A stretch of DNA of 64,000 nt from Chryseobacterium echinoideorum (GTDB taxonomy: Bacteria > Bacteroidota > Bacteroidia > Flavobacteriales > Weeksellaceae): assembly GCF_007474535.1 (NCBI RefSeq), contig NZ_VKNW01000001.1, positions 62,001 through 126,000 on the forward strand. The letters are read 5' to 3'. The position numbers and the translations under genes were made by a program. Below, piece by piece: positions 54,062 to 63,871 of this stretch; positions within the stretch are counted from its first letter, which is position 1; the number at the start of each line of letters is the position of its first letter. The notes beneath the pieces were generated by a model. That model saw nothing but the letters and a program-made list of their open reading frames with translations. It was not told the origin of the DNA and did not search any database.

Positions 54062-55606
54062 TTATTTTGGCTCCAGAATACTGATGGGAATAATACATTC
54101 CTCCAGAGAAATTCCGCCGTGCTGATATGTTTCTTTATAATAATTTACAAAATGATTGTAATTTTTGGGATAAGCAAGGAAAATATTATTTTTAGCAAAA
54201 ATATATTTTGAGCTTAGATTTCCTTTAGGTAAAAATAGCTTTTCAGGATTTGTTATAGCCCAAACATCGCTTTCGTCATAGGTTAGACTTTTTCCGGTTT
54301 TATAGCGAATGTTGGTAGAGGTTTCTCTGTCCCCTACAACGCGGCTTGGTTTTTTGACATAAACAGTTCCGTGATCAGTGGTGATGACCAGTTTAAATCC
54401 GTTTTCAGCTGCGCTTTTAATGATTTTTATTAATGAAGAATTTTCAAACCAGTTCATCGTTAAAGATCTGAATGTTTTATCATCGCGAATCAGCTGATCT
54501 ACAATGTGATTGTCGGTTTTTGCATGAGATAAAATATCAATAAAATTGTAGACAATTACCAGAAGATCATTGTTTTTGTGCTGATTAAAATCTTCATAAA
54601 TCTTTTTTTCAAAATCAGCATTCAACACTTTCAGATATTTCATTGATTTTGAATTAAGACCGATTCTTTTCATCTGATCTTCAAGAAAATCACGTTCAAA
54701 TTCGTTTTTATTTCCTTCTTCATTATCATTGAACCATTTGTCAGGAAAACGCTTCTCAATTTCTGAAGGCAAAAGTCCTGCAAAGAAAGAATTTCTCGCA
54801 TACTGTGTTGCAGTAGGCAAAATGCTGTAATAGTAATCTTCTGAAACTTTGTTATAAAATTTTGTAAAAAGAGGTTCAATCACTTTCCATTGATCATAGC
54901 GAAGATTGTCGATCATCAGAAGCAAAACTTTATCTTTTTCAACTTCTGGTTTTATTTTATCTTTAAAAAGGGTATGGCTCATCATCGGCTTTTCCGAACC
55001 TTTCAGCCATTCTTCGTAATTATTCTCAATAAACTTGGCAAACTGAATATTGGCTTCCTCCTTTTGTGACTGTAGCAGGTCTGAGAATTCATTATCAGTT
55101 ACCTTATCGAATTTCAGTTCCCAGTTGATGATTTTTTTGTAATAATCTGCCCATTCCTGATACGTTTTCAGATAAGAAAGTTCCATGGAAAGGTTTCTGA
55201 ATTCCTGCTGATATTGCAGAATAGTTTTTTGCTCTACTAAATTATCTTCCTGCAGGTTTTTTTTCAGTGAAAGTAATATTTGATTGGGATTCACAGGTTT
55301 TAGAATGTAATCGGCAATCTGAGAGCCGATGGCTTCTTCCATGATATGCTCTTCTTCACTTTTGGTAACCATTACGATTTTCAGTGAGCTGTCTCTCTGT
55401 TTAATCATCGGAATAGCTTCCAGTCCCGAGATTCCGGGCATATTTTCATCAATTAATGTTAACGCAAACTTTTCAGATTCAATAAGTTCTAAAGCTTCAT
55501 TTACATTGTTAACAGGCGTTACCTGATAACCTTTTTTTTCGAGAAAAACGATATGCGGTTTCAGCAGATCTATTTCATCGTCAATCCATAATATTTTATC
55601 TGACAT
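54062..55606 (-). CDS. porX: PorX, type IX secretion response regulator with PglZ domain
   Basis: A 514-residue protein. Residues 1-120 form a receiver domain with phospho-acceptor Asp53 (LIDENMPG), DD at 9-10 and Lys near 103 (ILKPVNPNQ). The rest contains an alkaline-phosphatase-superfamily PglZ domain (LLLMIDNLRYDQWK, SILPTATQYARNSFFAGLLP, VITTDHGTVY). This architecture is PorX, which with PorY controls type IX secretion and, in gliding Bacteroidota, motility. TAATTTTG at 55646-55639 (minus) may be its -7 element. Confidence 0.93.
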   Translation of the reverse strand: MSDKILWIDDEIDLLKPHIVFLEKKGYQVTPVNNVNEALELIESEKFALTLIDENMPGISGLEAIPMIKQRDSSLKIVMVTKSEEEHIMEEAIGSQIADYILKPVNPNQILLSLKKNLQEDNLVEQKTILQYQQEFRNLSMELSYLKTYQEWADYYKKIINWELKFDKVTDNEFSDLLQSQKEEANIQFAKFIENNYEEWLKGSEKPMMSHTLFKDKIKPEVEKDKVLLLMIDNLRYDQWKVIEPLFTKFYNKVSEDYYYSILPTATQYARNSFFAGLLPSEIEKRFPDKWFNDNEEGNKNEFERDFLEDQMKRIGLNSKSMKYLKVLNADFEKKIYEDFNQHKNNDLLVIVYNFIDILSHAKTDNHIVDQLIRDDKTFRSLTMNWFENSSLIKIIKSAAENGFKLVITTDHGTVYVKKPSRVVGDRETSTNIRYKTGKSLTYDESDVWAITNPEKLFLPKGNLSSKYIFAKNNIFLAYPKNYNHFVNYYKETYQHGGISLEECIIPISILEPK

Positions 55607-55834
55607 ACAAGTTTTATTTTTTTGTTGAGTAATGGCATCAAAATTACGACCAATTAATTTTAATTTCTCACAAAATGATCACCTTAAAAGTTAAATCTTA
55701 GTTAAAAGAATTTTGATCGTTAATTAAAATGCAATTTTTATATGAAGATATGATAAATATTGTAATCTCAATAGATGCAAATTAAATTCTGGTAATAATA
55801 ATCTTCTGTATAGCTAATTCTGGGTTTAAAAAGT

Positions 55835-55842
55835 TAATTTTG
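55835..55842 (+). promoter_or_regulatory. Possible -7 element of the HD-domain gene
   Basis: TAATTTTG, 20 bases before the ATG; no clear TTG at the -33 distance. Confidence 0.35.
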
Positions 55843-55862
55843 CATACTTCATCCTAATTTCT

Positions 55863-57068
55863 ATGCAGAACAAGCTTAAAATCATCAACGATCCGGTACA
55901 CGGTTTTATAAAAATTCCTCATGAAATTCTTTTTGATGTAATTGAGCATCCCTATTTCCAAAGATTAAGGAGAATTTCACAGACAGGTCTTCTTAACCTT
56001 ATTTTTCCCGGAGCAACTCATACAAGATTTCACCACGCAATAGGAGCCATGCATCTAATGTTTACTGCTTTAGAAACTTTAAAACAAAAAGGTGTGAAAA
56101 TTTCGGAGGATGAAGAAAAAGGAGCCATGTTGGCCATTTTGATGCACGACATTGGTCATGGTCCTTTTTCACACGCATTGGAAAGCATGCTGATGGATGA
56201 CTGGCATCATGAAAAACTTTCTTTGTTGTTGATGAGCAGGCTAAATGATGAGTTTGATGGGCAGTTGTCTGTGGCAATTCAGATGTTTCAGGGGAAATAC
56301 CACAGAAAATTTTTCAATCAGCTAATCAGCTCCCAGTTGGATGTTGACAGGTTAGATTATCTTAACAGAGACAGTTTTTTTACCGGAGTTTCTGAAGGAA
56401 ATATCAATACCCAGAGAATCATTTCTATGATGAATGTCTGTGAAGATGAGTTGGTAATTGATGCAAAAGGAGTTTATTCTATTGAAAATTTTTTAACGGC
56501 AAGAATGTTTATGTATTGGCAGGTTTACTATCATAAAACATCAGCTTTGGCAGAATTTATTTTAGTGAAAATTTTAGAAAGAGCTAAATATTTGTCTTCT
56601 CAGGGAATAAATCTGCCGGCAACAGAAAATCTGAAGTATTTCCTCAACAGAAGTAAAAGTGCAGCTACGGAAGAAGATATTCTGCGCTTTACTGAGCTGG
56701 ATGACAATGATATTATTCAGGCAATGAAAATTTGGCAGACGGCAGATGATTTTATTTTATCTTACTGGTGTAAATGTGTTGTTCAAAGAAACCTTCCAAA
56801 AACAATTATTTCCTCAAAACCTTTTGAAAAAGATTTTATTATGGAAAAGATAAGAATGAGCAATGAATTTTTCGGAATTGATAATTCGGAAGAACTAGTC
56901 AATGAGATACAAAGAGAATTAAGACCTTATAATACAGAAAAACAGCCTATCTATCTCTTACAGAAAAGCGGAAATATCATCAAGTTAAACGAATCCGAAG
57001 ATCAGCTCTTGTCGGGATTGATTATGAATAAAACCCAACGTTACATTCTCGCTTTTCCGAGAATATGA
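55863..57068 (+). CDS. HD-domain phosphohydrolase (dNTPase-like)
   Basis: A 401-residue protein. The HD metal site is spread as TRFHHAIGAMHL (His57/58), HDIGHGPFSH (His95-Asp96) and a later Asp (QLDVDRLDYLNRDS). The start (KIINDPVHGFIKIPHEI) is typical of the SAMHD1/YdhJ-like group that includes dGTPases. Substrate not certain. It is single, just upstream of the lipid A operon. Confidence 0.85.
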   Translation: MQNKLKIINDPVHGFIKIPHEILFDVIEHPYFQRLRRISQTGLLNLIFPGATHTRFHHAIGAMHLMFTALETLKQKGVKISEDEEKGAMLAILMHDIGHGPFSHALESMLMDDWHHEKLSLLLMSRLNDEFDGQLSVAIQMFQGKYHRKFFNQLISSQLDVDRLDYLNRDSFFTGVSEGNINTQRIISMMNVCEDELVIDAKGVYSIENFLTARMFMYWQVYYHKTSALAEFILVKILERAKYLSSQGINLPATENLKYFLNRSKSAATEEDILRFTELDDNDIIQAMKIWQTADDFILSYWCKCVVQRNLPKTIISSKPFEKDFIMEKIRMSNEFFGIDNSEELVNEIQRELRPYNTEKQPIYLLQKSGNIIKLNESEDQLLSGLIMNKTQRYILAFPRI

Positions 57069-57122
57069 ATTTGTTTTTCATAAAATATTCTTAAAAACAC
57101 CCTTCCATAAATTAAAAAATGT

Positions 57123-57150
57123 TTGCGAATAATAGAATTTCTTATCTTTG
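57123..57150 (+). promoter_or_regulatory. Promoter of the lpx operon
   Basis: TTG (57123-57125), a 17-base spacer and TATCTTTG (57143-57150). The ATG is only 6 bases downstream, so transcription would begin at or next to the start codon. Confidence 0.65.
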
Positions 57151-57156
57151 CAGAAT

Positions 57157-58188
57157 ATGGAATTTACAGCTTCGCAGATTGCAAGTTTTATTGATGGGAA
57201 AATTATAGGTGATGAAAATACACTTATAACGGGCGTTTCTCCTATTGAGAGCGGTGAAAAAGGGCATCTTTCATTTATTGCTCAGGATCGTTTTGCTCAT
57301 CATCTCGAAACTTCAAAATGTTCTGTTCTTATCGTAAGTGAGAAACTCATTACTAGGAGTCAGTACAACTCAACCATTATCTCGGTAAAAGATGCTTATC
57401 TTTCTTTTCAGATTCTGATGAATCTTTATCAGGAAATGCAGGGAAGAAAAGAAGGGATTGAGGATGGTTCTTCTATCCATGATACTGCCGTGATTGGCGA
57501 AAAAGTTTATATTGGCGCATTTACCTATGTTTCCCAAAAAGCTAAAATTGGCGACGAAACTCAGATTTTTCCACAAGTGTATATTGGGAAAGGTGTTAAA
57601 ATAGGAAAAAATTGCAAAATTGACAGTGGAGCCAGGATATATGACTATTGTATTATTGGTGATAATTGTGTCATTCATTCCAATACTGTAATTGGAGGTG
57701 ACGGATTTGGATTTCAGCCGACCCCGGAAGGATTTCAAAAAATTCCTCAATTGGGTAATGTAATCATTGAAGATAATGTTGAAATAGGTTCAAACTGTAG
57801 TATAGACCGTGCAACAATCGGTTCAACGGTGATTGGCAAAGGAACCAAAATAGATAATTTAATACAGATTGCCCACAATGTGAAAATCGGAGCCAATAAT
57901 GTCATTGCGGCTCAGGCAGGAATTGCAGGTTCTACAACCATCGGTGACTGGAATCAGATTGGAGGACAGGTAGGAATCGTAGGACACATCAAAATCGGAA
58001 ATCAGGTGAAAATTCAGGCTCAGAGCGGTGTGAACTCTAGTGTGAATGACAGAGAAACAATGTATGGTTCGCCTGCAATCAACTATAATGATTATCTGAG
58101 AAGCTATGTACACTTCAGAAATCTTCCGGAAATTGTAAAAAGAATAAATAATCTTGAGAATAACTCAAAAGATAAAACTAATGAGTGA
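57157..58188 (+). CDS. lpxD: UDP-3-O-acylglucosamine N-acyltransferase
   Basis: A 343-residue enzyme adding the second (N-linked) acyl chain in lipid A synthesis. The N-terminal uridine-binding domain ([26 protein letters not shown]) is followed by hexapeptide repeats and the catalytic His240 ([12 protein letters not shown]), with GGDGFGF at 180-186. The ATG at 57157 was chosen over an upstream TTG in the promoter's -7 box. Its stop overlaps the lpxC start (ATGAGTGA). Confidence 0.94.
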   Translation: MEFTASQIASFIDGKIIGDENTLITGVSPIESGEKGHLSFIAQDRFAHHLETSKCSVLIVSEKLITRSQYNSTIISVKDAYLSFQILMNLYQEMQGRKEGIEDGSSIHDTAVIGEKVYIGAFTYVSQKAKIGDETQIFPQVYIGKGVKIGKNCKIDSGARIYDYCIIGDNCVIHSNTVIGGDGFGFQPTPEGFQKIPQLGNVIIEDNVEIGSNCSIDRATIGSTVIGKGTKIDNLIQIAHNVKIGANNVIAAQAGIAGSTTIGDWNQIGGQVGIVGHIKIGNQVKIQAQSGVNSSVNDRETMYGSPAINYNDYLRSYVHFRNLPEIVKRINNLENNSKDKTNE

Positions 58189-59578
58189 TATGCAAAAAAC
58201 CCTTCAGCAAGAGGTTACTCTTTCTGGAATAGGTCTTCATACAGGTAAAGAAGTAAAATTAACCATCAAACCTGCCAAAGAAAACACAGGTTTTGTTTTT
58301 GTAAGAACAGATCTGGAAGGGCATCCGCAGGTAGAAGCAGATGTTAACTACGTTGTCGCTACAGAAAGAGGAACTACCCTGGAAAAACTAGGAGTAAAAA
58401 TCAATACCTGCGAACATCTTTTAGCAGCCTTAGTAGGCTGTGATATAGATAATGCAATTTTGGAAATGAATGCTTCTGAACCACCTATTTTAGACGGTTC
58501 ATCAAAGTTTTTTGTAGAAGCTATTGAAAGTGTGGGTACTGTAGAACAAAACACAGCGAGAGAATATCTTGTAGTAAAAGAAGTTCTTAGTTACAGCGAT
58601 CCTGCTACAGGGTCAGAAATAACCATCATTCCTTCAGATACTTATGAGGTAACTACAATGGTGGATTTTGGAACTAAAGTTCTGGGAACTCAAAATGCTA
58701 CTTTAAAAAATATTTGTGAGTTTAAAGAAGAAATTTCCTCAGCGAGAACATTTAGTTTCCTGCACGAATTGGAAATGCTTTTGGATCACGGATTAATAAA
58801 AGGAGGAGATATATCGAATGCTATCGTGTATGTAGATAAAGATCTGACCCCTGAGACAACAGAAAAACTTAAAAAAGCCTTCGGTAAAGATAATGTTTCT
58901 ATAAGACCGAACGGGATTTTAGATAATTTGACCCTAAACTATCCCAATGAAGCAGCCAGACATAAATTGCTTGATGTAATTGGTGACTTAGCTTTAGCTG
59001 GAGTAAAGATAAAAGGAAAAGTAATTGCCAATAAGCCGGGACATTTTGTAAATACACAATTTGCAAAAAAATTAAACCGCCAGTGGAAATTACAGAAAAA
59101 GAAAAATGTTCCGGATTTTGATTTAACAAAAGAGCCGGTTTTTGACATCAACGGAATCATGAAGCTGATGCCTCACAGACCTCCGTTTTTGTTGATAGAT
59201 AAAATTTTAGAGCTTTCGGATTCACACGTGGTAGGTCTTAAGAATGTAACAATGAACGAACCGTTCTTTGTAGGGCATTTCCCTAAAGAACCTGTAATGC
59301 CGGGAGTTTTACAAGTGGAAGCTTTAGCACAGACAGGAGGAATTCTGGTTTTGGCAAGCGTTCCGGATCCTGAAAATTATTCAACTTATTTTATTAAGAT
59401 TGATAAGGTGAAATTCAAGAGAAAAGTGGTTCCGGGGGATACCATGATTTTCAAAATTGAATTGATGGAACCTATCAGAAGAGGTATTGTTCACATGCAG
59501 GGTTACGGATATGTAGGGGATACAGTTGCGGTAGAAGCCGAATTGATGGCTCAGGTAGCAAAAAATAAAATTGACTAA
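58181..59578 (+). CDS. lpxC/fabZ: Bifunctional LpxC-FabZ
   Basis: A 465-residue fusion typical of Bacteroidota. Residues 1-300 are LpxC, the zinc-dependent UDP-3-O-acyl-GlcNAc deacetylase: CEHLLAAL (His79), LDGSSKFF and [12 protein letters not shown] carry zinc ligands. Residues about 318-465 are FabZ, a 3-hydroxyacyl-ACP dehydratase: [14 protein letters not shown], then [20 protein letters not shown] with catalytic His and Glu. The fusion couples the committed step of lipid A with fatty acid synthesis. The ATG at 58181 overlaps the lpxD stop; lpxA starts right after the stop. Confidence 0.95.
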   Translation: MSDMQKTLQQEVTLSGIGLHTGKEVKLTIKPAKENTGFVFVRTDLEGHPQVEADVNYVVATERGTTLEKLGVKINTCEHLLAALVGCDIDNAILEMNASEPPILDGSSKFFVEAIESVGTVEQNTAREYLVVKEVLSYSDPATGSEITIIPSDTYEVTTMVDFGTKVLGTQNATLKNICEFKEEISSARTFSFLHELEMLLDHGLIKGGDISNAIVYVDKDLTPETTEKLKKAFGKDNVSIRPNGILDNLTLNYPNEAARHKLLDVIGDLALAGVKIKGKVIANKPGHFVNTQFAKKLNRQWKLQKKKNVPDFDLTKEPVFDINGIMKLMPHRPPFLLIDKILELSDSHVVGLKNVTMNEPFFVGHFPKEPVMPGVLQVEALAQTGGILVLASVPDPENYSTYFIKIDKVKFKRKVVPGDTMIFKIELMEPIRRGIVHMQGYGYVGDTVAVEAELMAQVAKNKID

Positions 59579-60367
59579 ATGATTCATCAATTAGCAGCCG
59601 TTGATAAGCGAGCAAAAATCAGCAAAAATGTAGTTGTAGAACCTTTTACAACCATTGCAGGTGATGTGGAAATAGGCGAGGGTACCTGGATAGGATCGAA
59701 TGTTACCATCATGGATGGAGCCAGAATTGGCAAAAACTGCAGAATTTTTCCGGGAACCGTAATTTCAGCAATTCCCCAGGATTTAAAATTTGACGGAGAA
59801 GATACACACACAATCATTGGGGACGAAACCACCATCAGAGAGTGTGTAACAGTAAATAGAGGAACAAAAGCTTTAGGTTTTACTAAAATAGGAGCCAATT
59901 GTCTGATCATGGCGACATCACATATTGCTCACGACTGTGTGATTGGTGATAATGTAATTATTGTCAATGGTTGCGGAATTGCAGGTCATGTAGAAATTGG
60001 TGATTATACGGTAATGGGAGGTCTGTCTGCGGTGCATCAGTTCGGGAAAATTGGTAAACACGTCATGATTTCAGGAGGAACTTTGGTAAGAAAAGATATT
60101 CCGCCTTATGTAAAAGTTGCGAGAGAACCTATGTCTTATGCAGGAATCAATTCGGTAGGATTAAGAAGAAGAGGATTTTCCAATGAGAAAATTTTTGAAA
60201 TCCAGAAAATTTACAGAGCCATATTCCAGATGAAAATGAATGTCTCACAGGCGGTTTCGTATATCGAAAAGGAAATGCTGCCTACTGCTGAAAGAGACGA
60301 AATTCTTCAGTTCATCCAAAATTCACCAAGAGGTATTGTGAAAGGATACGGAACAGGAAAAGAGTAA
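59579..60367 (+). CDS. lpxA: UDP-N-acetylglucosamine O-acyltransferase
   Basis: A 262-residue hexapeptide-repeat trimer that catalyses the first step of lipid A synthesis. The beta-helix spans residues 1-190 with catalytic His118 (TSHIAHDCVIG), and VNRGTKALGFTKIG carries substrate contacts. The C-terminal helices (IFEIQKIYRAIFQ) complete the fold. Directly after lpxC/fabZ with no gap. Confidence 0.95.
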   Translation: MIHQLAAVDKRAKISKNVVVEPFTTIAGDVEIGEGTWIGSNVTIMDGARIGKNCRIFPGTVISAIPQDLKFDGEDTHTIIGDETTIRECVTVNRGTKALGFTKIGANCLIMATSHIAHDCVIGDNVIIVNGCGIAGHVEIGDYTVMGGLSAVHQFGKIGKHVMISGGTLVRKDIPPYVKVAREPMSYAGINSVGLRRRGFSNEKIFEIQKIYRAIFQMKMNVSQAVSYIEKEMLPTAERDEILQFIQNSPRGIVKGYGTGKE

Positions 60368-60479
60368 AATACTTTTCGGCAATTCAAGAAGTTTCAATCA
60401 AAAAAAGTAAATAAATAATTAACTATAAAATCGGATTTAAACCTAAAAACTTTAGCCCGAAAATTTTAAACAAAAAATA

Positions 60480-61046
60480 ATGGCAACAAGTAACGATATC
60501 AGAAAAGGCCTTTGTATAGAATACAGCAATGATATTTTTAAAGTAATCGAATTTCTTCACGTAAAACCGGGCAAAGGACCAGCTTTCGTAAGAACAAAAT
60601 TAAAATCGGTAACCAACGGAAAAGTAATCGACAATACTTTTTCTGCAGGTCATAAAATTGATGAAGTAAAAGTAATTACAAGAAAATTCCAATATCTTTA
60701 TGATGATGAGAACGGTTTCCACTTTATGAATAATGACGATTTTTCTCAGTTATATCTAAATAAAGAAATGATCGAAAACTCAAACCTCATGAAAGCAGGA
60801 GAAGAAGTAACCATCATTTTGAAAGAAATTGACGAGACCCCACTTTCTGCAGAACTTCCTGCTTCCGTATATCTTGAAGTAGTAGAAGCAGATCCGGGAG
60901 TAAAAGGAAACACAGCAACCAACGCCCTTAAAAATGCCATCGTTGAGACAGGAGCAAGAGTAATGGTTCCGTTATTCATCGAGCCGGGAGACAAAATCAA
61001 AGTAAGTACAGAAGATGGAGCTTACTTAGAAAGAGTGAAAGAATAA
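60480..61046 (+). CDS. efp: Elongation factor P
   Basis: A 188-residue three-domain protein that relieves ribosome stalling at polyproline. The tip loop is HVKPGKGPAFVRTKLKSV, with Lys32 at the position modified in E. coli EF-P (Lys34); whether it is modified here cannot be seen. The C-terminal end GDKIKVSTEDGAYLERVK is standard. Separated from lpxA by 112 bases. Confidence 0.96.
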   Translation: MATSNDIRKGLCIEYSNDIFKVIEFLHVKPGKGPAFVRTKLKSVTNGKVIDNTFSAGHKIDEVKVITRKFQYLYDDENGFHFMNNDDFSQLYLNKEMIENSNLMKAGEEVTIILKEIDETPLSAELPASVYLEVVEADPGVKGNTATNALKNAIVETGARVMVPLFIEPGDKIKVSTEDGAYLERVKE

Positions 61047-61064
61047 TATATTTCAAAATATTTT

Positions 61065-61099
61065 GAAGCTGGAAGCATATGACTTTCAGCTTTCATTTT
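61065..61099 (+). terminator. Terminator of efp
   Basis: GAAGCTGGAAG / CTTTCAGCTTTC stem with one bulged base and a 7-base loop, followed by ATTTTTTTA. Confidence 0.65.
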
Positions 61100-61105
61100 T
61101 TTATG

Positions 61106-61183
61106 GCAGCTTTTTCCGCCTTCCACTCCCGCTTTTTTGCTCCACTTCGTTTTGCAAAAAGAGCTCCGTTCAAGTCGGGCTGC
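61106..61183. repeat. Structured intergenic palindromic element
   Basis: A 78-base element with outer arms GCAGC / GCTGC and an inner hairpin CTTTTTTGC / GCAAAAAG, richer in GC than its surroundings (CCGCCTTCCACTCCCGC segment). It resembles short palindromic intergenic elements I associate with Chryseobacterium-type genomes; only one copy is in this window, so repetition is not shown. Confidence 0.45.
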
Positions 61184-61263
61184 AAGTACACTGAAAATAA
61201 AACATCATTAAGGATCAAAATCTTATCAAGGTTTATTAATTAAAAAAAACATCATTTAAGAAT

Positions 61264-62166
61264 ATGACGTTTCATCAGCCACAAAAACTTAAAACCATTG
61301 CAGATCTTATTGGAGCAAAATTTATTGGCTCAGAAGATTTTGAAGTTTTAGGAACCAATGAAATTCACAGGGTAAAATCCGGTGAAATTGTTTTCGTTAA
61401 TCATCCAAAGTATTACGATAAAGCACTAAATTCTGCTGCAACCATTATTCTGATTGATAAAGAAGTAGAGTGTCCGGAAGGAAAAGCTCTGTTGATTTCT
61501 GATGATCCTTTCAGAGATTTCAATAAGATCAATACGCATTTCACCAGAATTTCAAACTTTACAGAAGAATTGCATGACGTAGAAATAGGAGATGGAACAA
61601 AAATTCATTCTTCCGCAGTAATTGGCAACAACGTAAAAATCGGAAAAAATACACTTATTTTTCCTAATGTAGTGATTGGTGACAGAACGGTTATAGGTGA
61701 TAATGTAGTCATTCAATCTAACACAGTTTTAGGCGGTGATGCATTTTATTACAGAAAACTAAATGGGAATTTTGACCGCTTAATCTCCGTAGGAAACGTA
61801 ATCATCAAAAACAATGTGGAAATCGGAAACAGCTGTACAATTGACAGAGGAGTTACAGATTCCACGATCATCGGAGAGGGATCAGTATTAGATAATCAAA
61901 TTCAGATTGGGCATGATACAGTTATTGGTAAAAAATGCCTCATTGCTTCTCAGGTGGGTATTGCCGGATGCTGTATTATTGGAGATGAAGTTACATTATG
62001 GGGACAAGTGGGAATGGCTTCCGGAAATCAGATTGAAAGCGGATCCGTAATTTTAGGTAAAACCGGTGTTAATCGTGATTTGAAAAAAGGAACTTATATC
62101 GGGATGTTTGCAGAAGATTTTAAAACGTATCTGAAAAAAGAAGTTAAGCTGAGGAATCTTGGGTAA
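61264..62166 (+). CDS. LpxD-like acyltransferase paralogue
   Basis: A 300-residue hexapeptide protein, shorter than LpxD. The N-terminal uridine-binding-like domain ([39 protein letters not shown]) and the beta-helix with GGDAFYYRK (158-166) and [10 protein letters not shown] (likely His217) match LpxD. It lacks the extended C-terminal helix. In Bacteroidota this second copy commonly follows efp; its acyl acceptor is not established by sequence. Confidence 0.82.
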   Translation: MTFHQPQKLKTIADLIGAKFIGSEDFEVLGTNEIHRVKSGEIVFVNHPKYYDKALNSAATIILIDKEVECPEGKALLISDDPFRDFNKINTHFTRISNFTEELHDVEIGDGTKIHSSAVIGNNVKIGKNTLIFPNVVIGDRTVIGDNVVIQSNTVLGGDAFYYRKLNGNFDRLISVGNVIIKNNVEIGNSCTIDRGVTDSTIIGEGSVLDNQIQIGHDTVIGKKCLIASQVGIAGCCIIGDEVTLWGQVGMASGNQIESGSVILGKTGVNRDLKKGTYIGMFAEDFKTYLKKEVKLRNLG

Positions 62167-62206
62167 ACTAATTGCTCATATTTATTTATAATCAAAGAAA
62201 AATAAG

Positions 62207-62214
62207 TAAATTTG
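62207..62214 (+). promoter_or_regulatory. Possible -7 element of sucD
   Basis: TAAATTTG, 45 bases before the ATG; the nearest TTG upstream is too far (32-base spacer). Confidence 0.35.
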
Positions 62215-62258
62215 TGAGCGTTAATAAATCAAAAAAAATAAATTAAAACAACAATAAA

Positions 62259-63131
62259 ATGTCAATTTTAGTAAACAAAGATTCTAAAGTAATTGTACAG
62301 GGATTTACAGGTAACGAAGGTACTTTCCATGCTGGTCAGATGATTGAGTACGGAACCAACGTAGTAGGTGGTGTTACTCCGGGCAAAGGAGGAAGCGAGC
62401 ATTTAGGTAAGCCGGTATTCAACACCGTGGCTGATGCTGTTGAAAAAGCAGGAGCTAACGTGAGTATTATTTTCGTTCCGCCTGCATTTGCTGCAGATGC
62501 TATTATGGAAGCTGCTGAGGCGGGTATTAAAGTTATTGTATGTATTACTGAAGGTATTCCTGTTGCAGACATGGTTAAAGTAAAATCTTATATCGCTGAT
62601 AAAGATTGCCGATTAATCGGTCCTAACTGCCCTGGAATTATTACATCTGAAGAAGCTAAAATTGGTATCATGCCTGGTTTTGTTTTCAAAAAAGGAAAAG
62701 TAGGAATCGTTTCAAAATCTGGAACTTTAACGTATGAAGCTGCTGATCAGGTGGTAAAAGCTGGTTACGGTGTTTCTACAGCTATCGGAATTGGTGGTGA
62801 CCCGATTATCGGAACTACAACCAGAGAAGCTTTAGAATTATTCATCAACGATCCTGAAACCGAAGCAGTGGTAATGATTGGAGAAATTGGTGGTGGTCTT
62901 GAGGCTGAAGCTGCAAGATGGTACAAAGCAAGTGGTTCTACAAAGCCGGTTGTAGGTTTTATTGCAGGACAGACCGCACCTAAAGGTAGAACAATGGGAC
63001 ACGCCGGTGCAATCGTTGGTGGTGCAGAAGATACAGCACAGGCTAAAATGGAAATTATGAGAGAAAATGGGATCAACGTAGTAGATTCTCCAGCTGATAT
63101 TGGAGCTACGGTTGCAAAAATCTTAAGTTAA
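62259..63131 (+). CDS. sucD: Succinyl-CoA synthetase alpha subunit
   Basis: A 290-residue TCA cycle enzyme subunit. [19 protein letters not shown] binds Co[23 protein letters not shown] is typical, and the phosphorylated His is His248 in [13 protein letters not shown]. The beta subunit (sucC) is not adjacent. Length matches the family. Confidence 0.96.
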   Translation: MSILVNKDSKVIVQGFTGNEGTFHAGQMIEYGTNVVGGVTPGKGGSEHLGKPVFNTVADAVEKAGANVSIIFVPPAFAADAIMEAAEAGIKVIVCITEGIPVADMVKVKSYIADKDCRLIGPNCPGIITSEEAKIGIMPGFVFKKGKVGIVSKSGTLTYEAADQVVKAGYGVSTAIGIGGDPIIGTTTREALELFINDPETEAVVMIGEIGGGLEAEAARWYKASGSTKPVVGFIAGQTAPKGRTMGHAGAIVGGAEDTAQAKMEIMRENGINVVDSPADIGATVAKILS

Positions 63132-63148
63132 TTATAAACATTGATGAT

Positions 63149-63793
63149 ATGAAAAAAATTTTATTCGCCACTGCATTAGCTATATCTGTTTCTTCAATGG
63201 CACAGATTAATCTGCGAGAAACAAGATTTGGTCTTACGGCAGGTGGTAACTATTCCAGAGTGAAAAATGCACACAATCCTTCAGGTGCGCGATTTGCTTT
63301 TCAGGGAGGTGTTTTGGCACTGATTCCGATGGGTGGAGCCGATCAGTTTTACATTCAGCCAGAAGTAGTTTACTATGGAGCGGGAGAATCGGGTAAAGAT
63401 AAAAACGCTAAAGGAACTAAAGGATACGATGCGATGTATGCCAACAATTACATCAGTGTTCCTATCTCTTTTAAAGGTTATTTTTCGGAAGCTGAGTCTG
63501 AATTTTTCGGACTGATTGGTCCGAGATTTAACTTCTTAATTGATCAGAAAGTAACTGATGAATCCCGTGAAATTTACAGAGCCGATCAATTGGGAAAGGC
63601 AAAATCTTTCAATTTTGCAATTGGGGCTGGAATAGGGTATAGCTATAAAAGACAGCTCGAATTGGCTTTAAAATATGATCTTGGTTTATCAAATACTTAT
63701 CCTCATCTGGATGAAAGTAAACTAGATGCCAATTCATCAAAAAAGAAATCTGAGCAGGTTTTAAGTTTAAGCTTAAGCTATATTTTCGAATAG
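63149..63793 (+). CDS. Outer-membrane beta-barrel protein (PorT-type family)
   Basis: A 214-residue outer-membrane protein. The signal peptide (KKILFATALAISVSSMAQ) is followed by GLTAGGNYSRVKN and barrel-like strands, ending in LSLSLSYIFE with a terminal aromatic. The family (OMP_b-brl_2) includes PorT but this is not specifically PorT. 17 bases after sucD; probably co-transcribed. Confidence 0.8.
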   Translation: MKKILFATALAISVSSMAQINLRETRFGLTAGGNYSRVKNAHNPSGARFAFQGGVLALIPMGGADQFYIQPEVVYYGAGESGKDKNAKGTKGYDAMYANNYISVPISFKGYFSEAESEFFGLIGPRFNFLIDQKVTDESREIYRADQLGKAKSFNFAIGAGIGYSYKRQLELALKYDLGLSNTYPHLDESKLDANSSKKKSEQVLSLSLSYIFE

Positions 63794-63816
63794 ATTTTTT
63801 AGTCAACACATATAAT

Positions 63817-63847
63817 AAATCCCAAACATTAAATAAGTTTGGGATTT
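63817..63847. terminator. Bidirectional terminator
   Basis: AAATCCCAAAC / GTTTGGGATTT perfect 11-base-pair stem, between two convergent genes. Confidence 0.8.
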
Positions 63848-63871
63848 TGCTTTTATTTAAATCGTCTCATT

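Noticed and set aside
57148..57156. TTG start for lpxD
   Set aside because: It lies inside the -7 box of the promoter; the ATG at 57157 is preferred.
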